From the NCBI GenBank assembly GCA_006384855.1, contig VCJN01001271.1, positions 62,001 to 126,000 of the forward strand: DNA of 64,000 nt, read 5' to 3'. This stretch comes from Tetraselmis striata. Taxonomy: Eukaryota > Chlorophyta > Chlorodendrophyceae > Chlorodendrales > Chlorodendraceae. The notes below the pieces were generated by a model. The model searched no databases, was not told the DNA's origin, and saw nothing but the letters and a program-made list of their open reading frames with translations. Positions 35,636 through 47,133 of this stretch are shown piece after piece (within the stretch, counting starts at the first letter, position 1; each line of letters opens with the position of its first letter). Made by a program: the position numbers and the translations under genes.

Positions 35636-37502
35636 GGCCGGCACCATCACGCGCATACCGCGGTAGCAGCGCGCTAACGTAGTCACATGGTGGCGTTCAG
35701 GTGCCTCGTCTTGTGTGTCGCGGGCAGGGATGGGGCTGGCGGCGGGATGATGAGGGAGGAGCGCGAGCGGTCACGTGCTAATTTTTCGCACGCAGCGCGT
35801 GCCACGTAGCCAAAAAGCGTTGCCAGCTACACATCTCGGATTTGAGCCCCGGTTACGGTCTTCAGAAACGAGTACCTACGCGAACCGGTGTGCGATCAGC
35901 GCCATTCTTACTCACACTACATGCTCATGCGACAGTCTCAACATGTGAGAGACTCAAAGACAAACAAAGGTGGTCATTGGTGCATTGGTGGTGCAAAGGC
36001 GAGAGGCTACCATATTTTGACGATACAAAAGATATATTGGTTTATATCACAACGCTTACCACATGGCAGCATTATACAGCAGTACATATACCCGTAGTCA
36101 TAGGTACACATTGTACTAGTATCAATAGTAGATATTGTACAGTCATGTACTAACTCGTAGTATGTCATACTCGCATAATTGTCACACTCACCAATACCAC
36201 TAGGAGGCAGCCCCCATGTTACGTCAGAGTCTACCCAACCCTCTTACATACCTGCGGGTTGGTGGTTGGGCACGTTTAAGGCTTTGATGTCGGGCGCGGA
36301 AATAAGGCCCTAGGGCGGCTCGTTCTCGCGCGCATATGCCCGCTCCGCGTCCACCATACATGTACCGGTATGCCATCCAACGGTACGTAGCGGTCTTGTC
36401 GGCCCGGCTATGTAGCCAAGAATTAAGGCGAAGGGCGGCTCCGGGCAACCACCACTGAAGTCGTAGGGGGAAGCTGCCGTCTTTTTGTGGGTCCTTGTGG
36501 GTGCGCGTATGCTAGAGCCGGCGTGTACTCGTCGTAATATTCGTCATCCGTAGGTTGCGACAACCGCACTTTCATCGCACTCGCCGATCGCCGTCGACGC
36601 CACGACACCACCCTATAACAACCACCCCGCATCTTTTTTTCTTTTCATGAGGGTTGGCTTACCGAGCCCGGTTGGCCCGCAAGCCCTTCGCACAGCCGCG
36701 GCGTTGCGGTAAGGGGAGGGGGGGGGGGTTATACTTGCATTGCGAGTTTTACTTTGACGACATGGATGCAACCGGTCCGCGCCGGCTGCGGGCAACCTAC
36801 GGCGATTGCATACTAGAGTTGCCGATATGCGCCAGATAGCCCTCGATAAGACGAACAAAATGCGCCATTGTTGGCGGGCATGGGAGTCCGTCCGTCAGGT
36901 ACACGGTGAAAATTGAGCGTGTCGATAGTTAGGGCAATTTCTCGCTACACAATAAGAAAATGTCCTTAGTGCGACCCATATCGATTCGCAATGCAACATA
37001 TGTATACGTCAGATTTCTTGGCAAGTTATCAAGACATTATTATCTAGTTTTTCTATTGTAACTAATATTGCCCGACCTGTATCGTAATAGACTGGCGAGC
37101 TTTTCGAACCGCGAACATGTGCAAATGAAATATCGTGTGAAAGTATCCGGGTGTAGTGTTTCCTTATAGTCGCTATGTTATTCCGCATCCTTTTTCCCTG
37201 TCAAATCGACCTGCTGTATTTTTAATAAGATAAGGATTAGTACTGTGTGATACTTGGACACATAAATAATGATACATCTTATTAGCCGTTCCATCCTCAC
37301 TATCATTTCGCTACCCTGCTGTAATTCTATAAATTTCCGTTACATGTTTGGTATAGCGACCATATAGCGCTGATTTATAGCGTGTTAATTAGTTCCTCTT
37401 CGTTCTGACAGCAAATATAGGGTCGACATGGCATCGCAGCATGAATACGTAGCATGAATATACTTGAGAGCTTACCGGTAGGAATAGTTTGGGGGGTACT
37501 AA
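35636..37502. other. Intergenic, no gene seen
   Basis: Sequence between the LTR element and the Harbinger nest. Frames are short and motif-free. It has palindromic GTACxGTAC-type patches and an AT-rich stretch at about 36.9-37.4 kb. Confidence 0.5.
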
Positions 37503-37727
37503 CACTGGTGCTACGCCGCTTATTGCTTATTCCCTTCGCGTGATGAACTTTTCATCGCGACCGTGCGATTACCGTAACGGTACATATATCGTACGGCCGG
37601 TACTCGCTAAATGAATAAGGAATGAATAAGGATGAATAAGCCCTTATTCCGTATTGGGTGTCACGCAGGGGGGGTCCGCGGGCCCCCCGTGACACGCAAT
37701 AAGGAATAGAGCCTATTCATTCCTTAC
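37503..37727 (+). mobile_element. Truncated 5' end of an older Harbinger copy
   Basis: Begins CACTGGTGCTACGCCGC after a TAA (37500-37502) and runs nearly parallel to the first 225 bp of the complete element, with about a dozen differences. It stops exactly where the complete element's TAA target starts, so the younger element landed in the older one's end. Confidence 0.75.
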
Positions 37728-37861
37728 TAACGCTGGTGCTACGCCGCTTATTGCTTATTGCCTTCGCGTTATGAACTTTTCATCGCGACCGTGCGATCAC
37801 TGTAACGGTATATCGTACGGCCGGTAGTCGCTAAATGAATAAGGAATGAATAAGGATGAAC

Positions 37862-37938
37862 AAGCCCTTATTCCTTATTGGGTGTCACGCAGGGGGGTCC
37901 GCGGGCCCCCCGTGACACGCAATAAGGAATAAGGGCTT
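37862..37938. repeat. Subterminal near-perfect palindrome of the Harbinger element
   Basis: The left arm AAGCCCTTATTCCTTATTGG-GTGTCACG and its reverse complement flank a GGGGGG/CCCCCC stem with TCCGCGG at the tip, arms about 35 nt each. The older copy has the same hairpin at 37640-37712 with a few changes. Confidence 0.9.
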
Positions 37939-38252
37939 ATTCTTTCCCTATTCCCTGCGCGGGAACGTACATTTCCGGTGGGCGAAATGGACGGCGGTCA
38001 ACGCGTTTCAGAGGGCGCCCACTCCATCGGACGGCTCATCTGGATCTACTGCGGGGTGGTGTACCGGCCTCCCGCCACCACTCGCGTGGGGATCTTGCGA
38101 ACGCCAGCTCCCGGCGGCCGCCCATCCCTTCTGCGCAGCGGCGGCGTTACCTCCCGTCAGCCACACCCGCAACCTCGCGTAAGCAAACCCAAGGACGGCA
38201 GCACCTCCATTTTCACCCAGCAAAGAACACCCCGACTCGGTCCGGGGCTGCA

Positions 38253-39518
38253 ATGGTGGCGTTCAGTCGCACGGAAGCCGCCGCTGTCGCCGAGCGGCGG
38301 GCTTTTTTCGTGAACGTCCTGGCGCCCGTTGCTGTCCTCGCCAGTCGCCGCCACCAACGCAGACTTGCGTCCGTGCTTAACCTGGAGCACGCGAGAGTGA
38401 GGCTGATTGAGCGCGTGTTATGGCCTAGTGGCTTCAAGGTGGTCGGCCGCAAGGCAAACAAGAAGCGGCGGCGGATGGACTGGCATGACCGTTGGGACAT
38501 GGACGACGCGGATTGGCAGAGGCGCTACAAGATCTCTAAAGACCGCTTCGCCGAGATCGTCGCCACCGTTCGTGACGACGTCGAGGCATGTGACAAGAAG
38601 CAAGGCGGGCGTGGCAGCGGTGGAGTGATTTCCGCAGAGTTGCGGCTATCAATGGCGCTGCGCTATTTCGCTGGTGGGCACTACCTGGACATAGCGGACT
38701 TGCACGGAGTGGCTCCTGGGGCGGTGCATCTCTCCGTCGCCCTTGTCATCAAGGCGTTGCTGAAGCATTACCAAGACAAGTGGATCACCATCCCACTCAA
38801 CGACTCGGACAAGCTGGACGCCATGGCCAGGGAGTTTTGGGAGCTCAGCGGAGAGACGATGTCCGGGTGCATAGGCTGTGTTGATGGCATAGTTTTACCC
38901 ATCGAGTTGCCTCGTTACGGTGAGGTTGAAAACACCAATGACATGAGAAACCGCAAGTGCTGCTTTGCTGTGGTATTTCAAGCCATGTGTGATGCACGCC
39001 TGCGGTTTCGATGGGCGGCAGCAAAGACAACCGGCAACACTAATGATGCCTTGGCATGGGAGACTTCTGGCCTGTCGCGGTATTTGCACACTCACCCTTT
39101 GTCCCAGCAGCACTGGCTGGCAGGTGATGATGCGTACAAGGCCAGCGGGCAGATTGTGACTCCACTCCCTGGTGTGAATCTTTCTGAGTCTGAAGCCGCG
39201 TTCAATTTCTACTTGAGCCGCTGCCGCATCACCATTGAGCGCGCCTTTGGAGTCTGGAAGAAGCGCTGGGGAGTGTTCCACCGCCCATCTGGTATGGCGC
39301 TCTCGCTCTTCACTAAAATGGTGTTGGCTACCATGATCATGCACAACATGATCATAGATGATCAGAATGAGTCCGATGCCATCACAGTGGGGGAGAATAT
39401 GCGTCGTCATCAGAGATTCTTGGATGGCAGCTCCAGTCGCTTTCGTGGCACAGCCGGTGAGATGTCAGATGAGCAGCCAGGCGACGCGCCCGAAGTCATG
39501 TTTAACGACATGACTTAA
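38253..39518 (+). CDS. Harbinger DDE transposase
   Basis: One open frame of 421 residues. The catalytic triad fits DDE_Tnp_4/PIF-Harbinger: Asp211 in GCVDGIVLPI, Asp292 or 293 in LAGDDAYK, Glu329 in RITIERAFGVWKKRWGVF. The N-terminal part (about 60-115) holds a basic KANKKRRR patch, probably nuclear import or DNA contact, and a helical region before ELRLSMALRYFAGGHYLDIA, the usual helix-turn-helix position. Length is normal for plant and algal family members. The N-terminal 40 residues are conserved in the deleted derivative at 43.05 kb, supporting this start. TGTAA lies at 39638-39642. Confidence 0.95.
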   Translation: MVAFSRTEAAAVAERRAFFVNVLAPVAVLASRRHQRRLASVLNLEHARVRLIERVLWPSGFKVVGRKANKKRRRMDWHDRWDMDDADWQRRYKISKDRFAEIVATVRDDVEACDKKQGGRGSGGVISAELRLSMALRYFAGGHYLDIADLHGVAPGAVHLSVALVIKALLKHYQDKWITIPLNDSDKLDAMAREFWELSGETMSGCIGCVDGIVLPIELPRYGEVENTNDMRNRKCCFAVVFQAMCDARLRFRWAAAKTTGNTNDALAWETSGLSRYLHTHPLSQQHWLAGDDAYKASGQIVTPLPGVNLSESEAAFNFYLSRCRITIERAFGVWKKRWGVFHRPSGMALSLFTKMVLATMIMHNMIIDDQNESDAITVGENMRRHQRFLDGSSSRFRGTAGEMSDEQPGDAPEVMFNDMT

Positions 39519-39637
39519 GCCGAGCTGAAGGATGTTGCATGCTGGCCACCGTTACAGAGACAGTGGTCGCTAGATAGCTTGCGTGCAAGGGGCATCGCCA
39601 GGATCGGTGTCTCATCAAAGTTCCTATCGTGATGGTG

Positions 39638-39642
39638 TGTAA
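39638..39642 (+). terminator. Candidate TGTAA poly(A) signal of the transposase gene
   Basis: 120 nt after the transposase stop. Confidence 0.5.
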
Positions 39643-39781
39643 TATAATTATGTGGCAGTGCAATGCAGTGTTTAACCTATACAAATACACAACAGCAACA
39701 ACTATCAGTAGCCGTATAGCAGGCAGCAGCAACATCAAGGCACGTCATCACCAACAAACAACATCAGCAAACATAAATGTA

Positions 39782-39786
39782 TTACA
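39782..39786 (-). terminator. Candidate TGTAA poly(A) signal of the MYB-like gene
   Basis: TGTAA on the minus strand 5 nt past the stop, close for a poly(A) signal but in the right place for this tail-to-tail pair. Confidence 0.4.
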
Positions 39787-39790
39787 TGAT

Positions 39791-41454
39791 TCAGAGGGCA
39801 TCTGAGCTACCAGCACCATCATATTGCTTCTGCATATTTTTAAGTGCCTTCAGCAAACAGTCATCGGCAATGCTCTTGATTTCAGGGTTGTCATTCTTGG
39901 ACAGCATGTTCAGTGAACGTAAATTCACTTCATTGGTTTGGGATTCTATGTAGGCGCGCTGGACATCATGATTGCTGTCGGGGCCATGTGTGTGCTGGAT
40001 AGAGCGATGGAAAGAGGCCGCTGCCTTGGTGACAACACTTACCATTTGTCGCTCCTCTTCATTTGTCTCATTGCTTCTGCCAGATGTTAACTGCGGCTGC
40101 GGTTGCTGCTCAACATGTCTCCTCTTCTTAGCGGTGACCTCCCTTGCGCCCTCCAACACGTTGACGGTACTTGTGGCACCATCTGGCGCGCACACACACT
40201 ATGATTAGTTAGGAACGCGTCATTCAGATAACATTACAATATCGTGTTCTTGCCGCCAAGCATACCTGCAGGCGTCGCCCATGGCATGCCGACTTTTGCA
40301 GCCACCTCATCCGTTAGATTCCTGGCCACGGCATCCGCAAGGTTCTCGGCGCTCAGCAACAGCCAGACGTACAACATGCCTTTGTCCCTGCGCTTGCTCT
40401 TGCTTGCTGACGACAGGCAGTAGTCTCCCTTGTCCGGATTGTAGGACCCGGATTGCTTGTAGTTAGCGTCCCATCGAGTGATCTCCTTCTTGACGAGATC
40501 CCACTTCTTCTTGAGCATGCTGGCTGATCGCATAGCGTCCAGCACGGCGGGGCTAGCAGTCCGGACAACATCAGCCAGGGTGATCTTAAAGCTTGGGTGC
40601 TGCTCCGCCTTGCTCTGTTCGACAAGGCAGTTTGGTACGCAAGGCTTGAAGGATGGATGGTTGTATAGATACGCAATGACGTCCCAAGGGTTCACCTTGA
40701 GGGTGAGTTCCTGGGGGCTGTGAGAATTTGTTATCATTTTCCACACCCCGCCGATGGCGGTGATAGCGTGAACCAGGCGCTCCCAGTTCGTCTTGCTCCA
40801 GCGATTCTTGGACGTGCCGGTTGCCACTGGTATCGGCGGGCCCGTCCATTTCTCAAGAGGAGGCAGCTGAAATGGGCATTTCTCAGGGAGCTCTAGCACC
40901 ATCTTGTTCGGATCCTGCACCACCTGCGTCGCCTCCACCTCAGATGTCTTCGCCGATTCTCCAGCAGGGCAGGAAGTTTTCGCCGGGGACGACTCGGCGC
41001 CAGGGAAGGCACCCGTCTCCGGCTCCTCGTCTTCATCCTCGTCATCATCGCGCAGCGATCCGTGCTCTTCCTCTTCAGCTTCCTCATCGCCGTCGCTCCT
41101 AGGCATTTGGAACTCGTGCCCGCCCGCCGGTTGCAAATCTTTAGACCCACCATAGTCGAAGGGGCCACGATCGTCGTCTGAGTCCGGCTTGCTGGAGGAA
41201 TTGGCAACTGCCGAGGGGTGGTCTATTGTTTCAGCAGGCGTCGTGGCCTCGCCAGAAGCGCGCGGGGGGATGGGTGGGGTCGGCTGGGGCGCGAGTGGAG
41301 TCGGTTCAGCAGGTGGGGTTGCGGCCGCCCGCGCGGGCGCGGGGGCGCGGAATTGCGCGGAAGCAACACTAGTACCTTTCCCCCTCCCCTGGCCTCTAGC
41401 TGAGGTACCGCGGACCCGACCTCCACCTCCTCGTTCGTCCTTCCCGCGCGCCAT
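39791..41454 (-). CDS. Harbinger MYB/SANT-like partner protein, 2 exons
   Basis: Exons 40266-41454 and 39791-40182, phase 1 at the join, 526 residues. It starts MARGKDERGGGGR, has a Gly/Arg then Pro/Ala-rich leader, a strongly acidic stretch (DGDEEAEEEEHGSLRDDDED) and a MYB/SANT-like domain from NRWSKTNWERLVHAI through KKKWDLVKKEITRWDANYK. The C-terminal exon is charged and helical (VTAKKRRHVEQQPQPQ). In PIF/Harbinger elements the second gene makes a MYB-like protein that binds subterminal DNA and carries the transposase to the nucleus; that role is taken from the family. The frame is open further upstream to about 41679, but MARG is the first ATG outside the terminal repeat that gives a sensible N-terminus. 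Confidence 0.85.
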
Positions 41455-41742
41455 GGGAGCGTGCCGCGGCGGTGTTAGTCTGGCCGGCAGGGCGAGAATG
41501 CAATGCGCATTGCCACGCCGTAAGCTTTTACAGGTAGCCGCGACCGTTACAACGACCGTTGGTGAATAAGTGAGAGCAATAAGCAAAAGCCTCCAAATCC
41601 GGCATAGCACTGTAACCGGTTTCCGCTTATCCATTAACGAAAAAATCCTCGTACGAATAAGCAATAAGCGGCGTAGCACCAGCGTAAGCGGCGCTTCGCG
41701 CCGGGGATTTGTGGAGGTGCCCCTACCTCTTGGGTTGAGCGT

Positions 41743-42045
41743 GGTGCGGGATGCGGGCCGCTTTTAGCCGGCTTGTAGTGTTGATCTTGTAATACTGTTG
41801 TTTCCGGGTAATAATGCTTTTAGCGTTAGATTTGTCAGTAATTTATTTTTCAAAAGAGACGTATTATTTTGTAAAACAGATTAAATCTGCAAGCCGCGTA
41901 AAAGCGGGCCGCTGACTACTGGTGTGCATTACAAAAAGGCCGGTTCCCAACCCACCGCTAAAAGTTGTATTACCAAAAAAAAAAAGCAGCACTACAAGAT
42001 CAGCAATACAGTACAAGCCGCCTACAGGCGGCCCGCATCCCGCAC
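41743..42045. repeat. Foldback (MITE-like) element
   Basis: The left arm GCGGGATGCGGGCCGCTTTT near 41747 is the reverse complement of the right arm near 42010-42045 (GCCGCCTACAGGCGGCCCGC). The inner arms share CTTGTAATACTG against CAGTATTACAAG-like sequence. It contains ACTGGTGTGCATTACAAAAA, the core of the 2.5- and 20-kb repeats. It starts 56 bp past the Harbinger element. Confidence 0.7.
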
Positions 42046-42782
42046 GAGGCCGCGCAGGTCGGGCCGGTCGTCAGGTCTACGGGGCGGGCACGGCGCGAAT
42101 CGCCACGCCCGCCGCCTGTACCGGCACCGGACGCCGAACGTCGGACGCCGTCGTTGGACCGTCGCCCGTCCGTCGACGGACGCCGGGCCCCGGGTCGGCG
42201 GACTGCCCCCGCACCGCGGCGACCCCTTTTTACAGCATCATACTTTGACTACCGTATAAGGAAGAGTCGCTGAATAGTCTCGCTGGCTGATTCAGCAGTA
42301 AAAACGCGCTGCGGTACCGCGTTATTTTGGCGTTTCAGACGAATATATGACGTGCCTGGGCTAGAATACACGCGCATCCATTCAGAACCTTACCGTCCTC
42401 GTACCTGTACCGTGAAATCAAACGAGCGAAAACCGAACGTATGACGGTTCATACGCGAAGCGCGTATGTGACAGGACGGACTGCGGACATTCGTGATTTT
42501 TGCAGTATGTTTCCGTTATAATTCACGATAGATTCGTCTTAGTCGCAGGATTTTAACGGACTGTGGTATGAGTGCCTAGAAATCAAACGAGCACATATCG
42601 AACGTATGACGGTTCATTCACGAAGACGCAGCACACGAGGACGGAGGACGGAGGACGGAGGACGGACGCCTAAAAATCCGTGATAAAACCGTATTGCGAC
42701 CGGTATCAATTCTCTCGTATTCCAGGCGATTTCGGACGCGGCACGCCTTTTCCTCCGCTCAACCCAAGAGGTAGGGGAATTG
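42046..42782. other. Intergenic with short direct repeats
   Basis: A block AAATCAAACGAGC...CGAACGTATGACGGTTCAT occurs twice (about 42415 and 42576). An 8-bp unit GAGGACGG repeats four times near 42635-42665. No gene seen. Confidence 0.5.
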
Positions 42783-43660
42783 ACTGGGCGGGAACGTACA
42801 TTTCCGGTGGGCGAAATGGACGGCGGTCAACGCGTTTCAGAGGGCGCCCACTCCATCGGACGGCTCATCTGGATCTAATGCGGGATGATGTACCGGCCTC
42901 CCGCCACCACTCGCGTGGGGGATCTTGCGAACGCCAGCTCCCGGCGGCCGCCCATCCCTCCCACGTTGGGCTCCCTCAGCCACACCCGCAGCCTCGCTTA
43001 AGCAAACCCAATGACGGAAGCACCCCTCTATTCACCCAGCAAAGAACATGCCGGCTCAATCCGAGGCTGCAACGGTGGCATTCAATCGCACGGAAGCCGC
43101 CGATGTCCACGAGCGGCAGGCGTTTTTCGCAAATGTCCTTGCGGCCGTTGCTGTCCTCGCCAGTCGCCGCCACAAAGGCAGACTCGCGTCCTTGCTTAAC
43201 CGGGGACTCGTCAGAAGCCGGGGGGGGGGGGGGGGGGGGGTCGGCTGGGGCGCGAGTGGAGTCGGTTCGGCGGCTGGAGGTGCGGCTGCCCGCGCGGGCA
43301 CGGGTGCGCGGAATGGCGCGGAAGCAATAACACTAGTCCCTTTTCCCCTCCCCCGGCCTCTAGCTGAGGTAACGCGGCCCCGACCTCCACCTCCTCGTTC
43401 GTCCTTCCAGCGCGCCATTGGAGCATGCCGCGGCGGTGATAGCCTGGCCGTAGGTAGGGAATGCGATGCGCATTGCCACGCCGTAAGCTTTAGCGACTAC
43501 TTGTACAGGTAGCCGCGACCGTTACAACGAGCGTTCGTGGATAAGGGAGAGCAGTAAGCAGTAAGCCTCAAAATCCGGCATAGCACGGTCACCGGTTTCC
43601 GCTTATCCATTAAGGAAAAATTCCTCGTACGAATAAGCAACAAGCGGCGTAGCACCAGCG
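42783..43660 (+). mobile_element. Internally deleted Harbinger derivative
   Basis: 42783-43210 copies the left part of the complete element (about 37960-38385, the transposase leader). 43240-43660 copies the right part (about 41270-41684, the MYB-like leader) up to the terminal GGCGTAGCACCAGCG. The 2.9 kb between is gone, and the join is an 18-19-nt G run (43219-43238). The left terminal repeat is missing, so this copy is also 5' truncated. Confidence 0.85.
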
Positions 43661-43898
43661 TACTGATAGTAAAATACTAGCAATTGAGGTAATCCAGCGA
43701 AGCGTCGATTTTTCGGCGGTGAGCTTTACCGCCGTACGGGTACCCGTATAGTGCAGCGGATCGGGCCTACAGGTGCATGACTAAAGCGCTTATCTACTGT
43801 AATGTACTACTAAGTACTATAATCCACCCGCCCGCCCACGGTCCTTAATTACACAGCCGTCCGATTACGATCTCACGGTTGGGAGGCTATGCGTACTC
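43661..43898. other. Spacer between the Harbinger derivative and the duplicated element
   Basis: 238 bp, no gene seen. Confidence 0.6.
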
Positions 43899-44499
43899 AC
43901 TGTGAGATTCAGATGTGACGTAAATGTGCCCTACTGGTGACGCACGACGACATACGGGGACGATACGGGACGGACGAGGGACGTGGATTTCATACCCAGT
44001 AGCGACGACTATCGCGCGCGACCTGTAAAGTACTATATGAATTTCTCGTTTCCATAATTTCATCAAATTGATATGCGCACGCGGGCTCGCGTGTCGCCCG
44101 CCGACGCGGAGCACCCGGGCTAAGTACAGGCGGATGTACGCACTCATTGCACATCGCCGCACATCGCTGACCGCACATCGCTGACCGCTGACCCCGCGGT
44201 GTGCGGCGATGTGCGGCACGACGGGCGGAGGTGTGGGCGGATGTAGGTGGTACGGTAGGTGGTAGGCGGTAGGTGGTGTTCGTAGGTGCGCGTTTTAATG
44301 CAGCCGCCCTAACTGCTGATGATTGTGTAACGCCCCAGCACGCGCATGAAGTACGGGGTCGCCTCACGGTCACCGCCGCTCACCGTTGAATCAAGCGCGG
44401 ACAGCCGCGCACTCGCATCTGTGTTGCGTGCCGGTGGTGGGTTACATCCACCCCAACTCTCAACCCCCCCCCCCCCGCCCCCCGCGCGCGGCAGCAGGC

Positions 44500-46418
44500 A
44501 TGCCGGCAAAGGGATGGATAGCGAGTGTGTCGAAGGATGGCGTGTACTCATGCAAGCACTGCCGGGGCAACGTGACGGGCACATGTGATAAGATGGCGCG
44601 AGAGCGGCACTTCCTAAAATTCCCGAACTGTAGCCACTCGTTGAAGCGTGCGGCTAAGTTGCGCCGCAAGGCCGCCTTATCACAAGCAGCAGCAGCAGGG
44701 GCGGCAGCAGCAGCAGCAGCAACAACAGGGGCGGCAGCAGGAGTAGCTGCAGCCGTCGGAAACGGCCCGCCGGCGCCGGTCTCGGACGACGGCGGCTCGA
44801 AGGTGGACGATGTGATGGGCGTGGGGGAGGACCCCGTTGGCGAAGACGGTATGGACATCGACGCGCCTGCGTGGCCGCCGGCGGGCGTCGAACCCGCGAT
44901 GAGGGCGTGATATGGAAAGGCGATCCCGGCGACTTCTACATGAAGGTCATCGCCAAGAAGTTCCGGGGAGTATGGCACTACGGCGTGATAACCGGCGTCG
45001 TTACCGAGTGGGTGTTGGAGGACTACGGCGGGGCGACCCAGTGGCGCGCTGTTTTCGAGGACGGTGACATTGTGGGCCTTCTGCGTTCAGAGGTGAGTGG
45101 GCCCGGCATGCGTGCTGGTGGCACCACTCAACTGCGGTTGTATGGAATCACACGCACCCGCCCGGTCGGCGTGGCAGGTTGTGGAGGCTATGGCGGCTGC
45201 CCAGGAGCACCCCCCTGTGGATGCGGACGGGGAGGCTCGCTTGGTAACCGTCCATGAAGGCGATGACTTGTCCAGTGAATCACGCACCTTGCCCGGCGTG
45301 CGTTCAACACAACCCGGCTGGCGGAGGCCAAGCAGAACACTGGCTGCCATGGCGTGTGCCATGTGCATGTGGTCCTGGGCTATGTCAGCATGATCAACCT
45401 CTTCCCCCTCGCGCCGTTCCACCTGTTTTTTTTTGGCTTGGGAAGGGACTTCTGGAGGAAATTTGTCACCGTGCAGGGCCACATTGGATTCCGAGCTATG
45501 AAGCAGGAAGACCGGCGCCAGGCTTTAGTCCCGATACCCAGCAACTTTGAACGCGGGTTGCGCCCTTCGTTTGCAGTGTCCAAGAATCGAAAGGTAACCC
45601 CCCCCCCCCCCCCCCCCGGGCGTGGGCGTGGGCGTGGGCGTGACGGCATTCCCCTCCATGACTGCAGGGTCAGGCAAGGTGACGGTGCAGTCCGGCTGGG
45701 TCATGGAGGACTGCTTGCACCACATGGAAACGTTTTCCATTCTTAACGCCGGTCCGCTGCTCGAGGAGGCCCGGGTGAAGGCGATCATGACCGAGAAGGA
45801 GCTTCGCGTCCCCAGGCGGTGCTTGGGCACATGTACAAGCGCATGCAAGGAGCTGCGTGGTTCGTCACGCGGTGGGGGTTGCAGAATGTGGTGACGGAGG
45901 AGGACGGCCCCGAGCGCAAGGCGCAGGTGGACGCGCTCACTAGGGAGGGGAGGACTCGATACCCAGCGCGGCGCCAAGGCGCGGCGGCCGGGGCAGCGCG
46001 GCGCCAAGGCGCGGCGGCCGGGGCAGCGCGGCGCCAAGGCGCGGCGGCCGGGGCAGCGCGGCGCCAAGGCGCGGCGGCCGGGGCAGCGCGGCGCCAAGGC
46101 GCGGCGGCCGGGGCAGCGCGGCGCCAAGGCGCGGTGGCCGGGGCAGCGCGGCGCCAAGGCGCGGCGGCCGGGGCAGCGCGGCGCCAAGACAGCGCATACA
46201 ACGGAATCGGCGGAAAGGGATGCATTACAAGCTGTGGACGGCAGCCGCTGAAAACTATGCGGTCATGCCGCAACAACCCCAGCACTGGCTTCTGGATACC
46301 TCTGATTTGGCTGACGGCGGCGGGCTGCGGGATGCAGGGCCGCATGACTGAGGTGGCGGTGCTGGTGAGCCCGCAGAGTCTGCATGCGGCGGAGGCGGCG
46401 CAGCCGCATAGGCACTAG
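44500..46418 (+). pseudogene. Plus-strand gene of the duplicated element, copy 1 (broken)
   Basis: The coding blocks match those of copy 2 (49135-51300), where they are described. Here the block after LNAGPLLEEARVKAIM is broken by a deletion of about 30 bp near 45805-45825. The minisatellite has only 7.4 units, and the tail after it reads in another frame (ending QPHRH at 46418). TGTAA lies at 46467-46471. Exon borders are not resolved. Confidence 0.45.
45966..46188 (+). repeat. 30-bp in-frame minisatellite, 7.4 units
   Basis: Unit GCGCGGCGCCAAGGCGCGGC plus GGCCGGGGCA. Thirty bases keep frame and would encode a ten-residue Ala/Arg/Gln-rich repeat (ARRQGAAAGA) at the end of the plus-strand gene. 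Units are nearly identical. Confidence 0.95.
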
Positions 46419-46853
46419 ACAATGCTCTGAAGCGAGCCCCAATTGTCTGCCCAGCGCCTGCCCCAATGTAACGCACCAGCTTGGCAGCAATTGGCAGCTC
46501 TTTTGCCCCCCCCTCCACCCCACAGACACACTACCAATACCAGTTTCTCATCCCGGCGGGCAGTTGATGCGTATACCCAGGCTTGTGCGTACGCGGTGCG
46601 GGGGGGGGGGGGGGGGGATCACTATAGCTAAGCTAGTGATGTGAGATATGAGTGCAGCAACAGATATTGTGCAAGATATAATACGATGGCATGCAAGCGG
46701 GTCCCCGCTCTTCCACAATCATTGGCCCTGCTCCCTCTTGCCCCGCCCCCGGTGCCCTTTAGCTGCTCTCAGCATCCCGAGTGGGATGGGCGGGGCAGCG
46801 GTTGCTACCGAGTGAGGCGTAGCATCGTTTGCAGTAGCAACGCAGCCTTTCCG

Positions 46854-47042
46854 GTGTGACGCCGCCTGGATGTAACCCAGCAGTACGCGCAAAGTGCAAG
46901 TGCAAGCTGCTGATGGCGGGGATCCCGCGCGGGGGGGGGGGGGGGGGGGGGGGCAGCGGCTGTGGGATAGGCGCGGCAGCGGTTGCTATAGAGTGAGGCG
47001 TCGCATCGTTTGCAGTAGCAAAGCAGCCTTTCCGGTTGCATA
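46854..47042. repeat. 189-bp tandem duplication private to copy 1
   Basis: The block from GTGTGACGCCGCCTGG is repeated from GTGTGACGCAGCCTGG at 47043, with a run of about 23 G at 46931-46953. Copy 2 has the block once. Confidence 0.85.
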
Positions 47043-47133
47043 GTGTGACGCAGCCTGGATGTAACCCAGCAGTACGCGCAAAGTGCAAGTGTTACACGTC
47101 CGTGTGCCCCACCCAATGACATTGCGCCCGACC

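Larger units (their letters stand above)
37731..41684 (+). mobile_element. Complete two-gene PIF/Harbinger transposon
   Basis: 3954 bp. The terminal inverted repeats are CGCTGGTGCTACGCCGC (37731 on) and its reverse complement ending at 41684; the match goes on through GAATAAGCAATAAGCGG on the right. TAA flanks both ends (37728-37730, 41685-41687), the 3-bp TWA target typical of Harbinger. Inside are a DDE transposase (+) and a MYB/SANT-like gene (-) tail to tail, each with a TGTAA signal. A long hairpin sits 130 bp from the left end. Both genes are open and the termini match, so it may be active. Confidence 0.93.

Noticed and set aside
30090..35640. Target-site duplication for the LTR element
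   Set aside because: The five bases before (CCGCT) and after (GGCCG) do not match; the ends rest on the LTRs only.
42050..42240. Ribosomal RNA fragment, suggested by high GC and CGACGG repeats
   Set aside because: No conserved rRNA segment could be recognised.
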